Origin: Phytohabitans flavus | Lineage (GTDB): Bacteria > Actinomycetota > Actinomycetes > Mycobacteriales > Micromonosporaceae | Reading direction: 5' to 3' | Length of the DNA: 64,000 bases | Assembly (NCBI RefSeq): GCF_011764545.1 | Contig: NZ_AP022870.1 | Span: forward strand, 6,640,001 to 6,704,000 | In this document: one piece after another, positions 28,563 to 39,306 of the stretch | How positions within the stretch are numbered: the first letter of the stretch is position 1 | Layout: every line of letters begins with the position of its first letter | Position numbers and translations under genes: made by a program | The notes under the pieces: model-generated | What the model was told of the DNA's origin: nothing | What the model saw: only the letters and a program-made list of their open reading frames with translations | Database searches by the model: none

Positions 28563-30235
28563 CCGGTCACCTCCAGTGTCGGGGGTCGTACGTCGACGGT
28601 GTGCCCGGGCACGGCGTCGGGCGGTACGAGTCGAAGGGGCGAGGAGGTCAGCCGGTCGCCCGCCCGCACCGGGAGCGTCAGCCGGAACTGGGCGCCCTGG
28701 GCCGGCGCGCCCCAGGCCTCCAGCCAGCCGCCATGCAGCCGCGCGTCCTCCAGGCTGATCGAGAGGCCGAGGCCGGTACCGCCGGTCTGCCGGGCCCGCG
28801 ACGGGTCAGCCCGCCAGAACCGGTTGAACACGAGCTTTTCCTCGCCCGGACGCAGGCCGATGCCGTGATCCCGGACGGTCACCGCGACCGCGGCCTCGTC
28901 GGCGCCGAGCGCCACGGACACCGGCCGTCCCTCGCCGTGCTCGACCGCGTTGCCGACCAGGTTGCGCAGGATCCGCTCGACCCGGCGCGGATCGACCTCG
29001 GCGATCACGGGGGTCTCCGGCAGGCTCAGGTCGATCAATACGCCGGCGCGGGAGCTGAGACCATCCAGCCGCTCGACGACGCGGCGCACGACGGGCACCA
29101 GGTCGGTCGGCTCGGCGTCGAGCATCGCGAACCCGGCGTCGAAGCGGCTGATCTCCAGCAGGTCGGTGAGCAGGCCCTCGAACCGGTCGAGCTCGGCCTG
29201 GAGCAGCTCGGCCGCGCGCGCGACCGTCGGGTCGAACTCGTCCCGTTCCGCGAAGATCAGGTCAGCCGCCATCCGCACGGTGGTCAGCGGGGTACGCAGC
29301 TCGTGCGATACGTCCGAGGTGAACCGCCGTTGCAGCCGGGACATCTCCTCCAGCCGCACGATCTGTCTTTGCAGGTTTGTCGCCATCTGGTTGAACGAGG
29401 CGGCCAGCAACGCCAGATCGTCTTCGCCGTGCACGGCCATCCGCTGGTCGAGCAGGCCGGCGGAGAGGCGCTGCGCCGTGCGGGCCGCCACCCGCACGGG
29501 CCGGACCACCAGCCGCGTCACCAGCGCGGAGAGCACGCCGAGCAGGATGACCAGCGCGCCACCGGTAAACAGCACCATCGTGCGGATCTGTCCGGCGGTC
29601 TGGTCCTCGGTCGAGAGCGGAACTATGTAGTAGAGCTCCACCGGGCCGAACCCCGTGGGCACCGGGGAACCGGTCACGAGGTATTTGGTCGGGGCCGAAC
29701 CGAAGTCATGGGTGCGGATCTGGTCCGAGACCCAGCCGTCGACCGCCACGCGCCGCGCGAGGTCGGGGCTGATCAGCGGGGAGACGTCGACCGACTGCGC
29801 GGGTTTCAGGTACGGGTGCCGGCTCGCGGTAAGCACCACGATCGCGCCGCCCTGCTCCGGTCCGCCCCGGGAGAGGGTGCTGACGATTTGGCGGAGGCTC
29901 GTCTGGACCTGCGGGTCATACGCCTGGTTGAAGGAACTCAACTGCTCTGCCGCGTAGTCGGTGTCGACTCGGAGCTGCTTCAGCGCGGCGTTCCTCGTAC
30001 GGTCCAGGAGGATGTTGGTGCTCTGCGTGGCCACCAGGTAGGCGAATGAGCTGACCAGCACGCTCGACGCGACAAGCGTGATGGCGACGATCCGGAAGTG
30101 CAGCGACCGGCGCCAGGTGTGGTGCAGCGGCCCCGCGATCACCGCGCCCCGGCGCGCCACCCGCCGCCACAGATCGAGGGCAGCCTCCAGCGCCCGCGCA
30201 GTCAGCGCGGTTACGGAGCGTGTATCGGCAGCCAC
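28559..30235 (-). CDS. mtrB: Sensor histidine kinase MtrB
   Basis: 558 residues. Membrane helices ~49-71 and ~217-241 enclose an extracellular domain; a HAMP domain follows (~242-295). The phosphoacceptor is H311 in FTSDVSHELRTPLTTVRMAAD. The ATPase domain shows N (NLVGNAVEHGEG), G1 (VRDHGIGLRPGE), F and G2 (GGTGLGLSI) boxes. MtrB phosphorylates MtrA to control division, envelope and osmotic genes. Family length and synteny with mtrA and lpqB leave little doubt. Confidence 0.96.
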   Translation of the reverse strand: MAADTRSVTALTARALEAALDLWRRVARRGAVIAGPLHHTWRRSLHFRIVAITLVASSVLVSSFAYLVATQSTNILLDRTRNAALKQLRVDTDYAAEQLSSFNQAYDPQVQTSLRQIVSTLSRGGPEQGGAIVVLTASRHPYLKPAQSVDVSPLISPDLARRVAVDGWVSDQIRTHDFGSAPTKYLVTGSPVPTGFGPVELYYIVPLSTEDQTAGQIRTMVLFTGGALVILLGVLSALVTRLVVRPVRVAARTAQRLSAGLLDQRMAVHGEDDLALLAASFNQMATNLQRQIVRLEEMSRLQRRFTSDVSHELRTPLTTVRMAADLIFAERDEFDPTVARAAELLQAELDRFEGLLTDLLEISRFDAGFAMLDAEPTDLVPVVRRVVERLDGLSSRAGVLIDLSLPETPVIAEVDPRRVERILRNLVGNAVEHGEGRPVSVALGADEAAVAVTVRDHGIGLRPGEEKLVFNRFWRADPSRARQTGGTGLGLSISLEDARLHGGWLEAWGAPAQGAQFRLTLPVRAGDRLTSSPLRLVPPDAVPGHTVDVRPPTLEVTG

Positions 30236-30247
30236 GGCGACACCAGG

Positions 30248-30937
30248 CTATCCGGTCCCCGCCTTGTAGCCCACGCCGCGCACGGTCAGGATGATCTCCG
30301 GCCGCTCGGGGTCCGGCTCGATCTTGGCGCGCAGTCGCTGTACGTGAACGTTGACCAAGCGGGTGTCGGCCGCGTGGCGGTAGCCCCAGACCTGCTCCAG
30401 GAGCACCTCCCGGGTGAACACCTGGCGCGGCTTGCGAGCCAGGGCGACCAGCAGGTCGAACTCCAGCGGCGTCAGCTTGACCTCGTCACCGTCGCGGCTG
30501 ACCGTGTGGGCCGGCACGTCGATCGTGATCTGGTTGCCGGGCGGGCCGATGGTCAGCAACTCGGGCGCGGCGTCCTCGCCGCGGCGCAGCCGGGCCCGCA
30601 TCCGGGCCACGAGCTCCTTGGGCTTGAACGGCTTGACCACGTAGTCGTCGGCGCCGGACTCCAGGCCGAGCACCACGTCAACGGTGTCGCTCTTGGCGGT
30701 GAGCATCACGATCGGAATGCCCGATTCGCCGCGAATTGACCGACATACGTCGATGCCGCTCATGCCCGGCAGCATCAGGTCGAGCAGCACGATGTCGGGC
30801 CTGTTTTCCCGGAAAGCGGCCAGTGCCCGCTCACCGTCAGCGACGAAAGACGGCAGAAAGCCCTCGCTGCGCAAGACGATGCCAAGCATCTCGGCCAGCG
30901 CGGGATCATCGTCGACAACCAGTACCCGTGCCCTCAT
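30248..30937 (-). CDS. mtrA: DNA-binding response regulator MtrA
   Basis: 229 residues, OmpR/PhoB type. Phospho-acceptor D53 (LLDLMLPG) with the acid pair near D10/D11, T80 and K102 (VKPFKP). The C-terminal winged helix contains LTPLEFDLLVALARKPRQVFTRE and the recognition segment DTRLVNVHVQRLRAKIE. It starts the mtrA-mtrB-lpqB-comF transcription unit, 12 bases from mtrB. Unlike mycobacteria, ahcY is not next to it but 14 kb away. Confidence 0.96.
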   Translation of the reverse strand: MRARVLVVDDDPALAEMLGIVLRSEGFLPSFVADGERALAAFRENRPDIVLLDLMLPGMSGIDVCRSIRGESGIPIVMLTAKSDTVDVVLGLESGADDYVVKPFKPKELVARMRARLRRGEDAAPELLTIGPPGNQITIDVPAHTVSRDGDEVKLTPLEFDLLVALARKPRQVFTREVLLEQVWGYRHAADTRLVNVHVQRLRAKIEPDPERPEIILTVRGVGYKAGTG

Positions 30938-31114
30938 GCGTTCAATATTCCACCTCGTGTCAGATCCATGGGACCGCCCTCACCTGGGGTTATGACAAAT
31001 GGGACGATCCGTGAGCGAGCACTGGCCTCACGGGCGCCCGCGGCAGAGCAAGGACGTCCACGGTCGAAGCCGCACGGGTTAGCCGAGGTAGCGGGCCCGT
31101 GCCAGGATGGCGCA

Positions 31115-31948
31115 GTGCTGCTGCCGCTGCGCCCGCTCACCGTCGGCGAGCTGCTCGACGCCGCGGTGTCGCTGTTGCGTGCGCATGGACGGGCGTTGCT
31201 TCCGGTGGCCGCCGTCCTGGCCGCGATCGAGCAGGCGATGCTCGCCCCGCTGCGGCTGGCCGCCGATGCGGAGGCCCCGGCTTACCTGCCCGACTTCCCC
31301 CAGCTGCGCGAGCTCGAGCTCTACTGGGTGCTGCTCGCGGCCGGCGCGGCCACCGAGGTCACGATCATCGCGCTGCTGGGCGGGCTGACCGCCCGGGCCG
31401 CCGGTGCCGACGTGCTGGGGCAGCGGCCACGGGCCCGGGATCTCCTGCGGCCGAAGGGCGGCCGACTGGGGGCGGTGGCCGTGGTCGCCGTCGTGGCCGG
31501 GGCGGCGATGTTCCTCGCCGCACTCGCCGGTCCCGCCTGGTTCCTCGTGTACGGGCTGTTCGGGCTGGTCGCCCCGGCGGTGGTGCTCGACCGGCTCGGC
31601 CCTGGACGCGCACTGTGGCGGTCCGCGACGCTGGCCTCCCGGGCCGGCCTGCGCGCGGCTGGGATCCGCATCCTGGGGTACGTGGCGTGGCTGGCCATCC
31701 GGGTGGCCCTGGGCCTCGGGGCGTGGGCCGCCCTCGACCTGCTCAGCCTCGGCGGCGCGGAGTGGACCGCCCTGACGAGCGCGCTGGCCTGGATCCTGGT
31801 CAACACTGTGGCCTACCCCACGCTCGCCTGCCTCGACGCGGTGCTCCACCTGGAGACCCGGATGCGCACCGAGGGCCTGGACATCCTGCTCTCCCGCGCC
31901 GGCCGCCGCGGCCCGCTCACCCCGGCGCTGCTGGGAGTGGCCCGTTGA
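31115..31948 (+). CDS. Multi-pass membrane protein at head of the MoxR/DUF58 operon
   Basis: 277 residues from the GTG at 31115 (AGGATGG upstream). After VGELLDAAVSLLRAHGRALLPVAAVL come about six hydrophobic helices (PVAAVLAAIEQAM; YWVLLAAGAATEVTIIALLGG; VAVVAVVAGAAMFLAALAG; WFLVYGLFGLVAPAVV; ILGYVAWLAIRVALGLG; ALTSALAWILVNTVAYP). This resembles the actinobacterial membrane proteins related to the glycerophosphodiesterase membrane domain. It overlaps the DUF4129 gene by a TTGA junction, so it belongs to that operon. Function unknown. Confidence 0.7.
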   Translation: MLLPLRPLTVGELLDAAVSLLRAHGRALLPVAAVLAAIEQAMLAPLRLAADAEAPAYLPDFPQLRELELYWVLLAAGAATEVTIIALLGGLTARAAGADVLGQRPRARDLLRPKGGRLGAVAVVAVVAGAAMFLAALAGPAWFLVYGLFGLVAPAVVLDRLGPGRALWRSATLASRAGLRAAGIRILGYVAWLAIRVALGLGAWAALDLLSLGGAEWTALTSALAWILVNTVAYPTLACLDAVLHLETRMRTEGLDILLSRAGRRGPLTPALLGVAR

Positions 31949-32526
31949 GCAGATGGTGGACCGAGGCCGTCGCGGCGTTCGGCGACGTGGTTCCGCTACC
32001 GCTGGCCGCGCTGGGCCTGCTGCTCGCCGCCGCCCTGATCGGTGCCGCCTGGTACTGGTGGCCGCACTGGGTGCCGCGCCGCTTCCCCCGCCTCCGCATG
32101 CCCCGGATACGGCTGCGCAGGCCGCGCTTCCACTGGCCCTTCCGCCGCCGCAAGCGGGACGCCCAGGAGGCGGTCCAGCCTGCGCCCGAGACCCCGGATA
32201 CGGAGCTGCCCGACCTGCCGGTGGCGGCGTTCGTCTCGCTGGCCGACCGGTTCGCGGCCCAGGGCCGGTACGCCGAGGCGGTCCGCGAGCGGCACCGGGC
32301 CATGGTGCGTGAGCTGATCGAACGCCAGGTGGTCGAGCACCGCCCAGGGTGGACCGTCGCGGAGCTGGCGGGTGCGGCCGCCCGTGCCCGGCCGGTGGTC
32401 GACGCGCCGCTGCGCGCGGCCGGCGGCGTCTTCTCCGAGGTGTGGTACGGCCAGCGCCCCGCCGGCGCCCAGCATGACCAGCGGATGCGCGAGCTGGCCG
32501 ACCAGATGCACCGGGCGCTGTCATGA
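31945..32526 (+). CDS. DUF4129 domain protein
   Basis: 193 residues from a TTG that overlaps the previous stop (TTGA). One membrane helix (~15-33, LPLAALGLLLAAALIGAAWY), a very basic stretch (RRFPRLRMPRIRLRRPRFHW), then the DUF4129 domain with ALADRF-like FVSLADRFAAQGRYAEAVRERHRAMVREL and WTVAELAGAAARARP. DUF4129 proteins accompany MoxR and DUF58 genes and resemble part of protein-glutamine transglutaminase operons. The only start without a conflict is the TTG; confidence in the exact start is moderate. Confidence 0.75.
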   Translation: MSRWWTEAVAAFGDVVPLPLAALGLLLAAALIGAAWYWWPHWVPRRFPRLRMPRIRLRRPRFHWPFRRRKRDAQEAVQPAPETPDTELPDLPVAAFVSLADRFAAQGRYAEAVRERHRAMVRELIERQVVEHRPGWTVAELAGAAARARPVVDAPLRAAGGVFSEVWYGQRPAGAQHDQRMRELADQMHRALS

Positions 32527-33802
32527 GGAGGTGGCACCGGTTCGCGATCCCGCTGGGCGTGGTGGCGCTCGTCTTCGCCGTGACCGGTGTGGCGTACTCG
32601 GTGAACGAGCCCGACCCGAGCGACCCCGAGTTTCTCAGCCCCATCAGCGTCGACGGGATCGGTGGGCAGCGGCTGGCGCAGGCGCTCGCCGACCGGGGCG
32701 TACGCGTGGAGCGGGAGACCCGTACCCCGGACGCCCTCGTCTCGGCGAACCAGGGGGACGCGACCCTCTTCGTGCCGGTGCCGCGAGTGGTGCACCCCGA
32801 CTACCTCGCCATGCTGCGCCTGTTGCCGCCGAGCACGCGCATCGTGCTCGTCGACCCCGCGCGCCAGGCGCTGGACGACGCGTCGATCCCGCTCGCGCTG
32901 GTCGGCCGGCGGTGGGCGGCCCGCGCGGTGGCCCCCGACTGCGCGGTGGACGAGGCCCGCGCGGCCGGACCGGCGGCGGCGCTGCGCCAGCGGTACAAGG
33001 GCGACGGCGTCCACTGCTACGACGCCGGGGTCGTCCGGGTGAGCTGGCAGCGGGCCGACCTCATAGTGATCGGCGCGAGCGACCCGTTCCGCAACGACAG
33101 GATCGGCGAGCACGGCAACGCGGCGCTCGCCACCGGCCTGCTCGCCACCCGGCCCCGCGTGGTCTGGCTCGACCTGCACAAGCTGGAGCCGCCGCCGGGC
33201 GTCGTCGACGAGCCCGGGTCGTCCGACGGCGTGCCACCGTCGCTCGGCGAGGACCCGCGCGACGGCGAGTACACCGAGGACGGGGGTGAGGGCACGCCCG
33301 GCGAAGAGGGCGACGGCTCGGGCTCCGACAGTCAGGCCGGCGAGGGCTCACGTGACAGCCCATCCGCATCCGATGTGGACAGTGAAAACCCATTGTGGAA
33401 CGCCTTCCCCCCATGGTTCTGGGCGCTGCTGATCCAGCTCGCGCTCGCCGCGGTGCTCCTGGCGCTGTGGCGGGCCCGCCGGCTCGGTCCGCCGGTGACC
33501 GAGCCGCTGCCGGTGACGGTACGGGCGGCGGAGACCGTGCACGGGCGGGGCCGGCTCTACCGGCGAGCCAAGGCGCGTGGGCCCACCGCGGACCTCCTTC
33601 GGGCGGCGGCGCGGGACCGGCTCACGCAGCTGCTCGCCCCGACCGCCGGGGCGTCGCTTGTGGACGCCGCCGCCGCGGCGGCACGGTGGGACCCGGAGCA
33701 GATCGAGGGCCTGCTGGACGGGCCCACCCCGGAGAGCGACGATGACCTGCGGCGCCTCCAGTCCGACCTGGACGCGCTTGTCGAAGCCATAAGGAGAGCA
33801 CG

Positions 33803-33806
<4 letters not shown>
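32523..33806 (+). CDS. DUF4350 domain protein
   Basis: 427 residues. ATG overlaps the DUF4129 stop by four bases. N-terminal helix (~8-25), an outer DUF4350 domain (GGQRLAQALADRGVRVERETR, TRIVLVDPARQAL), an acidic Asp/Glu/Gly/Ser linker (~225-285), a second helix (~293-315, WFWALLIQLALAAVLLALW) and a cytosolic tail with GRLYRRAKARGPTADLLR. The family is a fixed member of the actinobacterial MoxR-DUF58 operon; its role is not known, though a link to envelope assembly is often inferred. Confidence 0.8.
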
Positions 33807-34770
<964 letters not shown>

Positions 34771-34771
<1 letters not shown>

Positions 34772-36051
34772 TGGTCACTGGCCGCGCCGCCCTGCTGCTG
34801 ACCCTCTCGGCCGCCACGCTCCCGCTGTGGCCGTCGCCGTGGTTGGGGCTCGCGGTGCTCACCGGTGGCGTGTTCGTACTGTCCACCGTGGACTTCGTGC
34901 TCGCCGCTCCGCTGCGGGACGTCGAGCTCACCCGGGACGGCACGCGTACGGTGCGCTCGGGCGAGACCGCGACCATCTCGCTGCGCGTGGCAAACCGTTC
35001 GCCGCGGGTGCTTCAGGCCGACATCCGCGACTCGTGGGTGCCCTCGGCCGGCGCCACCCCGGCGGTGCACCGGGTGGTGGTGGAGCCGGGCAGCGCGGTG
35101 ACCGTGGAGACTTCGCTGACCCCGACCCGCCGCGGCGATCGGCCGGCGGTACGGCTGACCCTCCGCTCGCACGGGCCGCTGCGGCTCGCCTTCCGGCAGC
35201 GGGCCGGCCGCCCCGCTACACCACAGTGGACGCTACGGGTACTGCCCCGCTTCGACTCGCGGCGCTTCTTGCCGGAAAAGACCGCCCGCCTCCGTACGCT
35301 CGAAGGCTCCACGGTCACCCGAGGGCGCGGGCAGGGCACCGAGTTCGACGTGCTGCGCGAGTACGTCATCGGCGACGACGTCCGCTCCATCGACTGGCGG
35401 GCCAGCGCACGCCGCTCCGACGTGCTCGTGCGCACCTGGCGGCCGGAGCGCGACCGGCGCGTGGTGTGCGTACTCGACACCGGCCGTACCTCGGCGGTGC
35501 TCGCCGGCACCGAGCCCCGCCTGGACGCGGCCATCGACGCCGCGCTCCTGCTCTCCGCACTCGCCCTGCGCGCCGGTGACCAGGTCGACCTGCTCGCGGT
35601 CGACACCGCCGTCCGAGCCACCGTCTCCGGCGGCCGGCACGTGCTGCTCCCCCGCCTTGTCAACGCCCTCGCACCGCTCCAGCCGTCCCTGGTGGAGACC
35701 GACTTCGAGCTGGTGGTCGGCGAGGTGCTGCGGCGGGAGCGCAAGCGGGCGCTGGTGGTGCTCTTCACCGCGCTGGAGCCGGGCGCCCTCGGCGACGGCC
35801 TCCTGCCGGTGCTGCCCCGGCTGGCCACGCGGCACAAGGTGCTTGTGGCCGCCGTACACGACCCGCTGCTCGCCGAGGCGCGGGGCGACCCGTACCTGGC
35901 CGCCGCCGCCCTGCGTACGCTCGGCGAGCGCGACCGGGTGCGGTCGGCGCTGACCAGGCACGGCGTGGAGGTGCTGGACGCGCCGGTCGACACCTTCGCC
36001 TCCCGGGTGGCCGACACCTACCTCGCGCTCAAGCAGGCGGGGAAGCTTTAG
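34771..36051 (+). CDS. DUF58 domain protein (VWA-like, MoxR partner)
   Basis: 426 residues. ATG at 34771 overlaps the moxR stop (TGATG). Two membrane helices at ~7-42, a beta-rich middle, then the DUF58 block REYVIGDDVRSIDWRASARRSDVLVRTWRPERDRRVV (near 205-240) and a VWA-like fold with CVLDTGRTS resembling a MIDAS DxS-type start. Works with MoxR in the inferred envelope or metal-maturation system. The 3' end overlaps the convergent SpoIIM-like gene by 23 bases. Confidence 0.88.
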
Positions 36052-37000
36052 CCTTTGCCGCGGCCGCGCCACCCAGGATCACGACGTAGCCGAGGAACGC
36101 CAGCCAGACCGCCGCGCCGATGCCGATGCGGAAGACCGTGGGCAGCGGCGACGGCGTCACGAACGCCTCGACCACCGCCGATACCGCGAACACGCCGACA
36201 AGCCCGACCGCCACAAGCATGCCGTCCCGCGCCGCCTCGACCACCGCCCGGCCGCGGGTACGGTGCGGGCCGGGCGCGATCCACGACCAGCCAATCCGCA
36301 GCCCGACGCCGGCCGCCACGTAGATCCCGGTCAGCTCCAGCAGCCCGTGCGGCGTGATCAGGCTGAAGAAGAGGTCGCCGCGCCCGTACGACATCATCAC
36401 GCCGCCGACCACGCCGATGTTGAGCGCGTTGCTCCAAAGCAGCCAGAGGACCGGCACGATCAGCACGCCGGAGGCCAGGCACTGGGCCGCCAGCCAGGCG
36501 TTGTGCGTCCACAGGTGAAACGCGAAGGTCTGCGGGAGGAACTCCGTGTAGTACCCGGCGAACTCCGACGCGACGAGGTCTTTGGCCGCCTCCTCGCCGA
36601 TGAACGCGCCCGCGCTCTCCGGGTGGCCGGCCACCCACCACATGAGAAACCCGGTGAGCGCGGTGAACGCCACCCCGACGCCGGACCACCACGCACCCGC
36701 CCGGTAGGCGGCCAGTGGGAAGCCCTCGGTGAAGAAGCGGCCCACCTCCCGCCACGAGAGGTGGCTGCCCCCGGTGATCGTGGCACGGGCGGCGAGCACA
36801 AGCCGCGACAGGCGCGCGACAAGCGCCGGATCAGGCGAGCGGCTGCGGACGACCGACAGGTGCGTGGCGGCCCGCTGGTAGAGCCACACGAGCTCGTCCA
36901 CCTCGGCCGCGGTCAGCCGCCGGCCGCGGGACAGCTGCTCCAGCCGTCGCCACTCGGCGTCGTGCTCGGCCACGTACGCGTCGAGGTCCACGCCCGACAT
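36029..37000 (-). CDS. Stage II sporulation protein M (SpoIIM)-like membrane protein
   Basis: 323 residues from the ATG at 37000. An N-terminal helical domain (AEWRRLEQLSRGRRLTAAEVDELVWLYQRAATHL) is followed by about five membrane helices, with NALNIGVVGGVMMSYG and LITPHGLLELTGIYVAAGVGLRIG, the SpoIIM/DUF95 signature. In Bacillus SpoIIM helps peptidoglycan hydrolysis in engulfment; in actinobacteria it pairs with an RDD protein and the MoxR-DUF58 operon. Divergent from the RDD gene, with only 16 bases between starts. Confidence 0.9.
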   Translation of the reverse strand: MSGVDLDAYVAEHDAEWRRLEQLSRGRRLTAAEVDELVWLYQRAATHLSVVRSRSPDPALVARLSRLVLAARATITGGSHLSWREVGRFFTEGFPLAAYRAGAWWSGVGVAFTALTGFLMWWVAGHPESAGAFIGEEAAKDLVASEFAGYYTEFLPQTFAFHLWTHNAWLAAQCLASGVLIVPVLWLLWSNALNIGVVGGVMMSYGRGDLFFSLITPHGLLELTGIYVAAGVGLRIGWSWIAPGPHRTRGRAVVEAARDGMLVAVGLVGVFAVSAVVEAFVTPSPLPTVFRIGIGAAVWLAFLGYVVILGGAAAAKAKASPPA

Positions 37001-37016
37001 GGTGTTCACTTGTCGG

Positions 37017-38033
37017 GTGAGCGCGCAAGTGCACGCCGCCGGCGTCCTCGTCAGCGGGGAGGCGGTCGAGGTCGAGGTACGCGTGGCCCGGGTCGGTTCC
37101 CGGGTCCTCTCGCTGCTGATCGACATCGCGGTCCAGGTGATGCTCGCCGTCGCGCTGCTGGTCATCGTGGCGGTGGCGCTGTCCAGCACCCCGGTCGTCG
37201 ACGCCGCACTCGAAGGCGCACTGTTCACCGTGGGTATTGTGCTCGTGCTTGTGGGTTACCCGACGCTCTGCGAGACGCTCACCCGCGGCCGTACCGTCGG
37301 CAAGTTCGCGCTCGGCCTGCGGGTCGTACGGGACGACGGCGGCCCGGTGCGCTTCCGCCACGCGCTCACCCGCGCCCTCGTCGGCGTCGCCCTGGAGTGG
37401 CCAGGCCTGGTGCTGCCGCTGGTCACCTGGGTCGCGAGCCTGGCCACGATGCTGGCCAACCCGCGCGGCAAGCGCCTCGGAGACCTGGCCGCCGGCACGA
37501 TGGTGATCCACGAGCGCACGCCGGCCTCGTGGGGCTGGGTGCCGGGAATGCCGCGACCGCTGGCGAGCTGGGCGTCCACCCTCGACCTGACCGGGCTCGA
37601 CGACGACCTGGCGCTGGCCGTACGCCACTTCCTGGCCCGCGGCCACGGCCTCTCCGAGCCGGAGCGGAGCCGGCTGGGGCAGGCGCTCGCCGGGGAGATC
37701 CTGGCCAAGACCACGCCGCCGCCTCCGCCGGGCGTGCCGGGCTGGGCGTACCTCGCTGCCGTCCTCGCCGAGCGGCACCGCCGGGCCGCCGACCGCCTGG
37801 CCCGCGCCCGCGCGGCCACCGCGGCGCTCTGGCCCGGGCTCGCGGGGCCGGCACGCCCGGCGACACTGCTCACCCGCCCGCCGGTACCGGTCCCGCCCGG
37901 CGCCCCGTACGAGTGGCCGAGCCACGCCTGGCCGAGGCCGCCGTGGCTGGGGCCCACCGTGGAGCAGCCCGACTGGACCGGTATGCGCCGACCGCCGGTG
38001 GCCAGCACGTTGCGCCAGGCCGCGCCCGACTGA
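37017..38033 (+). CDS. RDD family membrane protein
   Basis: 338 residues from the GTG at 37017. The RDD domain has the typical ARVGSRVLSLLIDIAVQ start with Arg-Asp signature, then GRTVGKFALGLRVVRDDGGPVRFRHALTRALV and GKRLGDLAAGTMVI. Two or three helices in residues ~30-165, then a ~170-residue cytosolic tail rich in Arg, Ala and Pro. Function unknown; some RDD proteins are Na+(K+)/H+ antiporters. An upstream ATG at 36999 overlaps the SpoIIM start and is less likely. Confidence 0.88.
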   Translation: MSAQVHAAGVLVSGEAVEVEVRVARVGSRVLSLLIDIAVQVMLAVALLVIVAVALSSTPVVDAALEGALFTVGIVLVLVGYPTLCETLTRGRTVGKFALGLRVVRDDGGPVRFRHALTRALVGVALEWPGLVLPLVTWVASLATMLANPRGKRLGDLAAGTMVIHERTPASWGWVPGMPRPLASWASTLDLTGLDDDLALAVRHFLARGHGLSEPERSRLGQALAGEILAKTTPPPPPGVPGWAYLAAVLAERHRRAADRLARARAATAALWPGLAGPARPATLLTRPPVPVPPGAPYEWPSHAWPRPPWLGPTVEQPDWTGMRRPPVASTLRQAAPD

Positions 38034-38042
38034 GGTCGACGG

Positions 38043-39293
38043 TCAGCCGAAGAGTGCGCGGCCCCAGAAGTCGCCCTTCTCACGCACCCCGGGCGGGCAG
38101 GCGAAGAGGCCGCTGGAGACGTGCCGGATGTACTCGTTCATCACGTCGTTGCGGGCCAACGCCGTCTGTACGGGCACGAACTGCTTGCGCGGGTCCCGCT
38201 GGTACGCGATGAAGAACAGGCCCGCATTGAGCCGCCCGAGCCCGTCCGAGCCATCGACGAAGTTGTAGCCGCGCCGGAGCAGGCGCGCGCCGCCGTTCTG
38301 GTCCGGGTGGGCCAGCCGTACGTGCGCCACCTCGGCGATCGTCGGCTCGCCGTCCTCGCCCTTGACGGCGAAGTCGGGCTCGTCGAACTCGTCCTTACCG
38401 CCGAGCGGCGCACCGCTGCCCTTGGCCCGCCCGACGATCGCCTCCTGCTCCGCCAGCGGAGTGCGGTCCCAGGTCTCGACGAGCATCCGGATCTTGCGGG
38501 TGACCGAGTACGAGCCACCCTCCATCCAGGATGGTCCGTCGCCGGGCTGTACCCACAGGTGGTCGCGGAGCAGGCCCTCCTCCTCGGCCTTCAGGTTGGC
38601 CGTGCCGTCCTTGAAGCCGAAGAGGTTGCGTGGGGTCGCCTGCGCGGTGGACGTCGAGGAGGTACGGCCGAAGCCGAGCTGCGACCACCGCACGCTGACC
38701 GTGCCGAACCCAATCCTGGCCAGGTTGCGGATCGCGTGCACGGCGACCTGCGGGTCGTTGGCGCAGGCCTGCACGCAGAGGTCGCCGCCGGAGATCTTGG
38801 GGTCGAGCGCGTCGCCTGGGAAGCGGGGCAGGTCGGCCAGCGCGGCGGGGCGCTGGGCGGCGAGGCCGAACCGGTCCACGCCGTCCGCGTTGCGGAACAG
38901 TGACGGCCCGAAGCCGATCGTCAGCGTCAGGCCGGACGGCGGCAGCCCCAGCGCCTCACCGGTGTCGTCCGGCGGCGCCTCGGGGATGCCGTCGACCGCG
39001 CCGATGAGACCGGCATCCTTGCCCGCGGCCATCCTGGCGGCCGCCTCGGTCCACTCCCGCAGCATCTCGACAAGCCGGTCGCGACTCTTCGTGACTACGT
39101 CGAACGCCACGAAGTGCAGCCGGTCCTGGGCCAGCGTGACGATGCCGGCCTGCTGTTCGCCGTAGAACTCGACCGCGCCGGACGCCCCCGCGGTCGCCGG
39201 GTGGTCGTCCCGCAGCAGCGCGGCGGCGCTCGCCGCCGCGCCCGCGCCCACGACCCCGATGCCTGCCAGTGCGATTGCCCTGCGCCGGTTCAT
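38043..39293 (-). CDS. efeB: Deferrochelatase/DyP-type peroxidase EfeB
   Basis: 416 residues from the ATG at 39293. The Tat signal begins MNRRRAIALAGIGVVGAGAA with the twin arginine. The DyP fold shows GFKDGTANL (the catalytic Asp in GxxDG) and a C-terminal region with AYQRDPRKQFVPVQ. It is exported folded with heme and works with EfeU/EfeO in ferrous or heme iron use. A GTG four codons upstream (39305) is an alternative start. Only a few bases separate it from efeO. Confidence 0.95.
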   Translation of the reverse strand: MNRRRAIALAGIGVVGAGAAASAAALLRDDHPATAGASGAVEFYGEQQAGIVTLAQDRLHFVAFDVVTKSRDRLVEMLREWTEAAARMAAGKDAGLIGAVDGIPEAPPDDTGEALGLPPSGLTLTIGFGPSLFRNADGVDRFGLAAQRPAALADLPRFPGDALDPKISGGDLCVQACANDPQVAVHAIRNLARIGFGTVSVRWSQLGFGRTSSTSTAQATPRNLFGFKDGTANLKAEEEGLLRDHLWVQPGDGPSWMEGGSYSVTRKIRMLVETWDRTPLAEQEAIVGRAKGSGAPLGGKDEFDEPDFAVKGEDGEPTIAEVAHVRLAHPDQNGGARLLRRGYNFVDGSDGLGRLNAGLFFIAYQRDPRKQFVPVQTALARNDVMNEYIRHVSSGLFACPPGVREKGDFWGRALFG

Positions 39294-39306
39294 CGGACCA
39301 GTCACC

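Noticed and set aside
36263..38212. A 649-codon plus-strand frame across the SpoIIM-like and RDD genes
   Set aside because: Arg/Gly/Pro-rich in a wrong frame; both real genes are well supported by family motifs.
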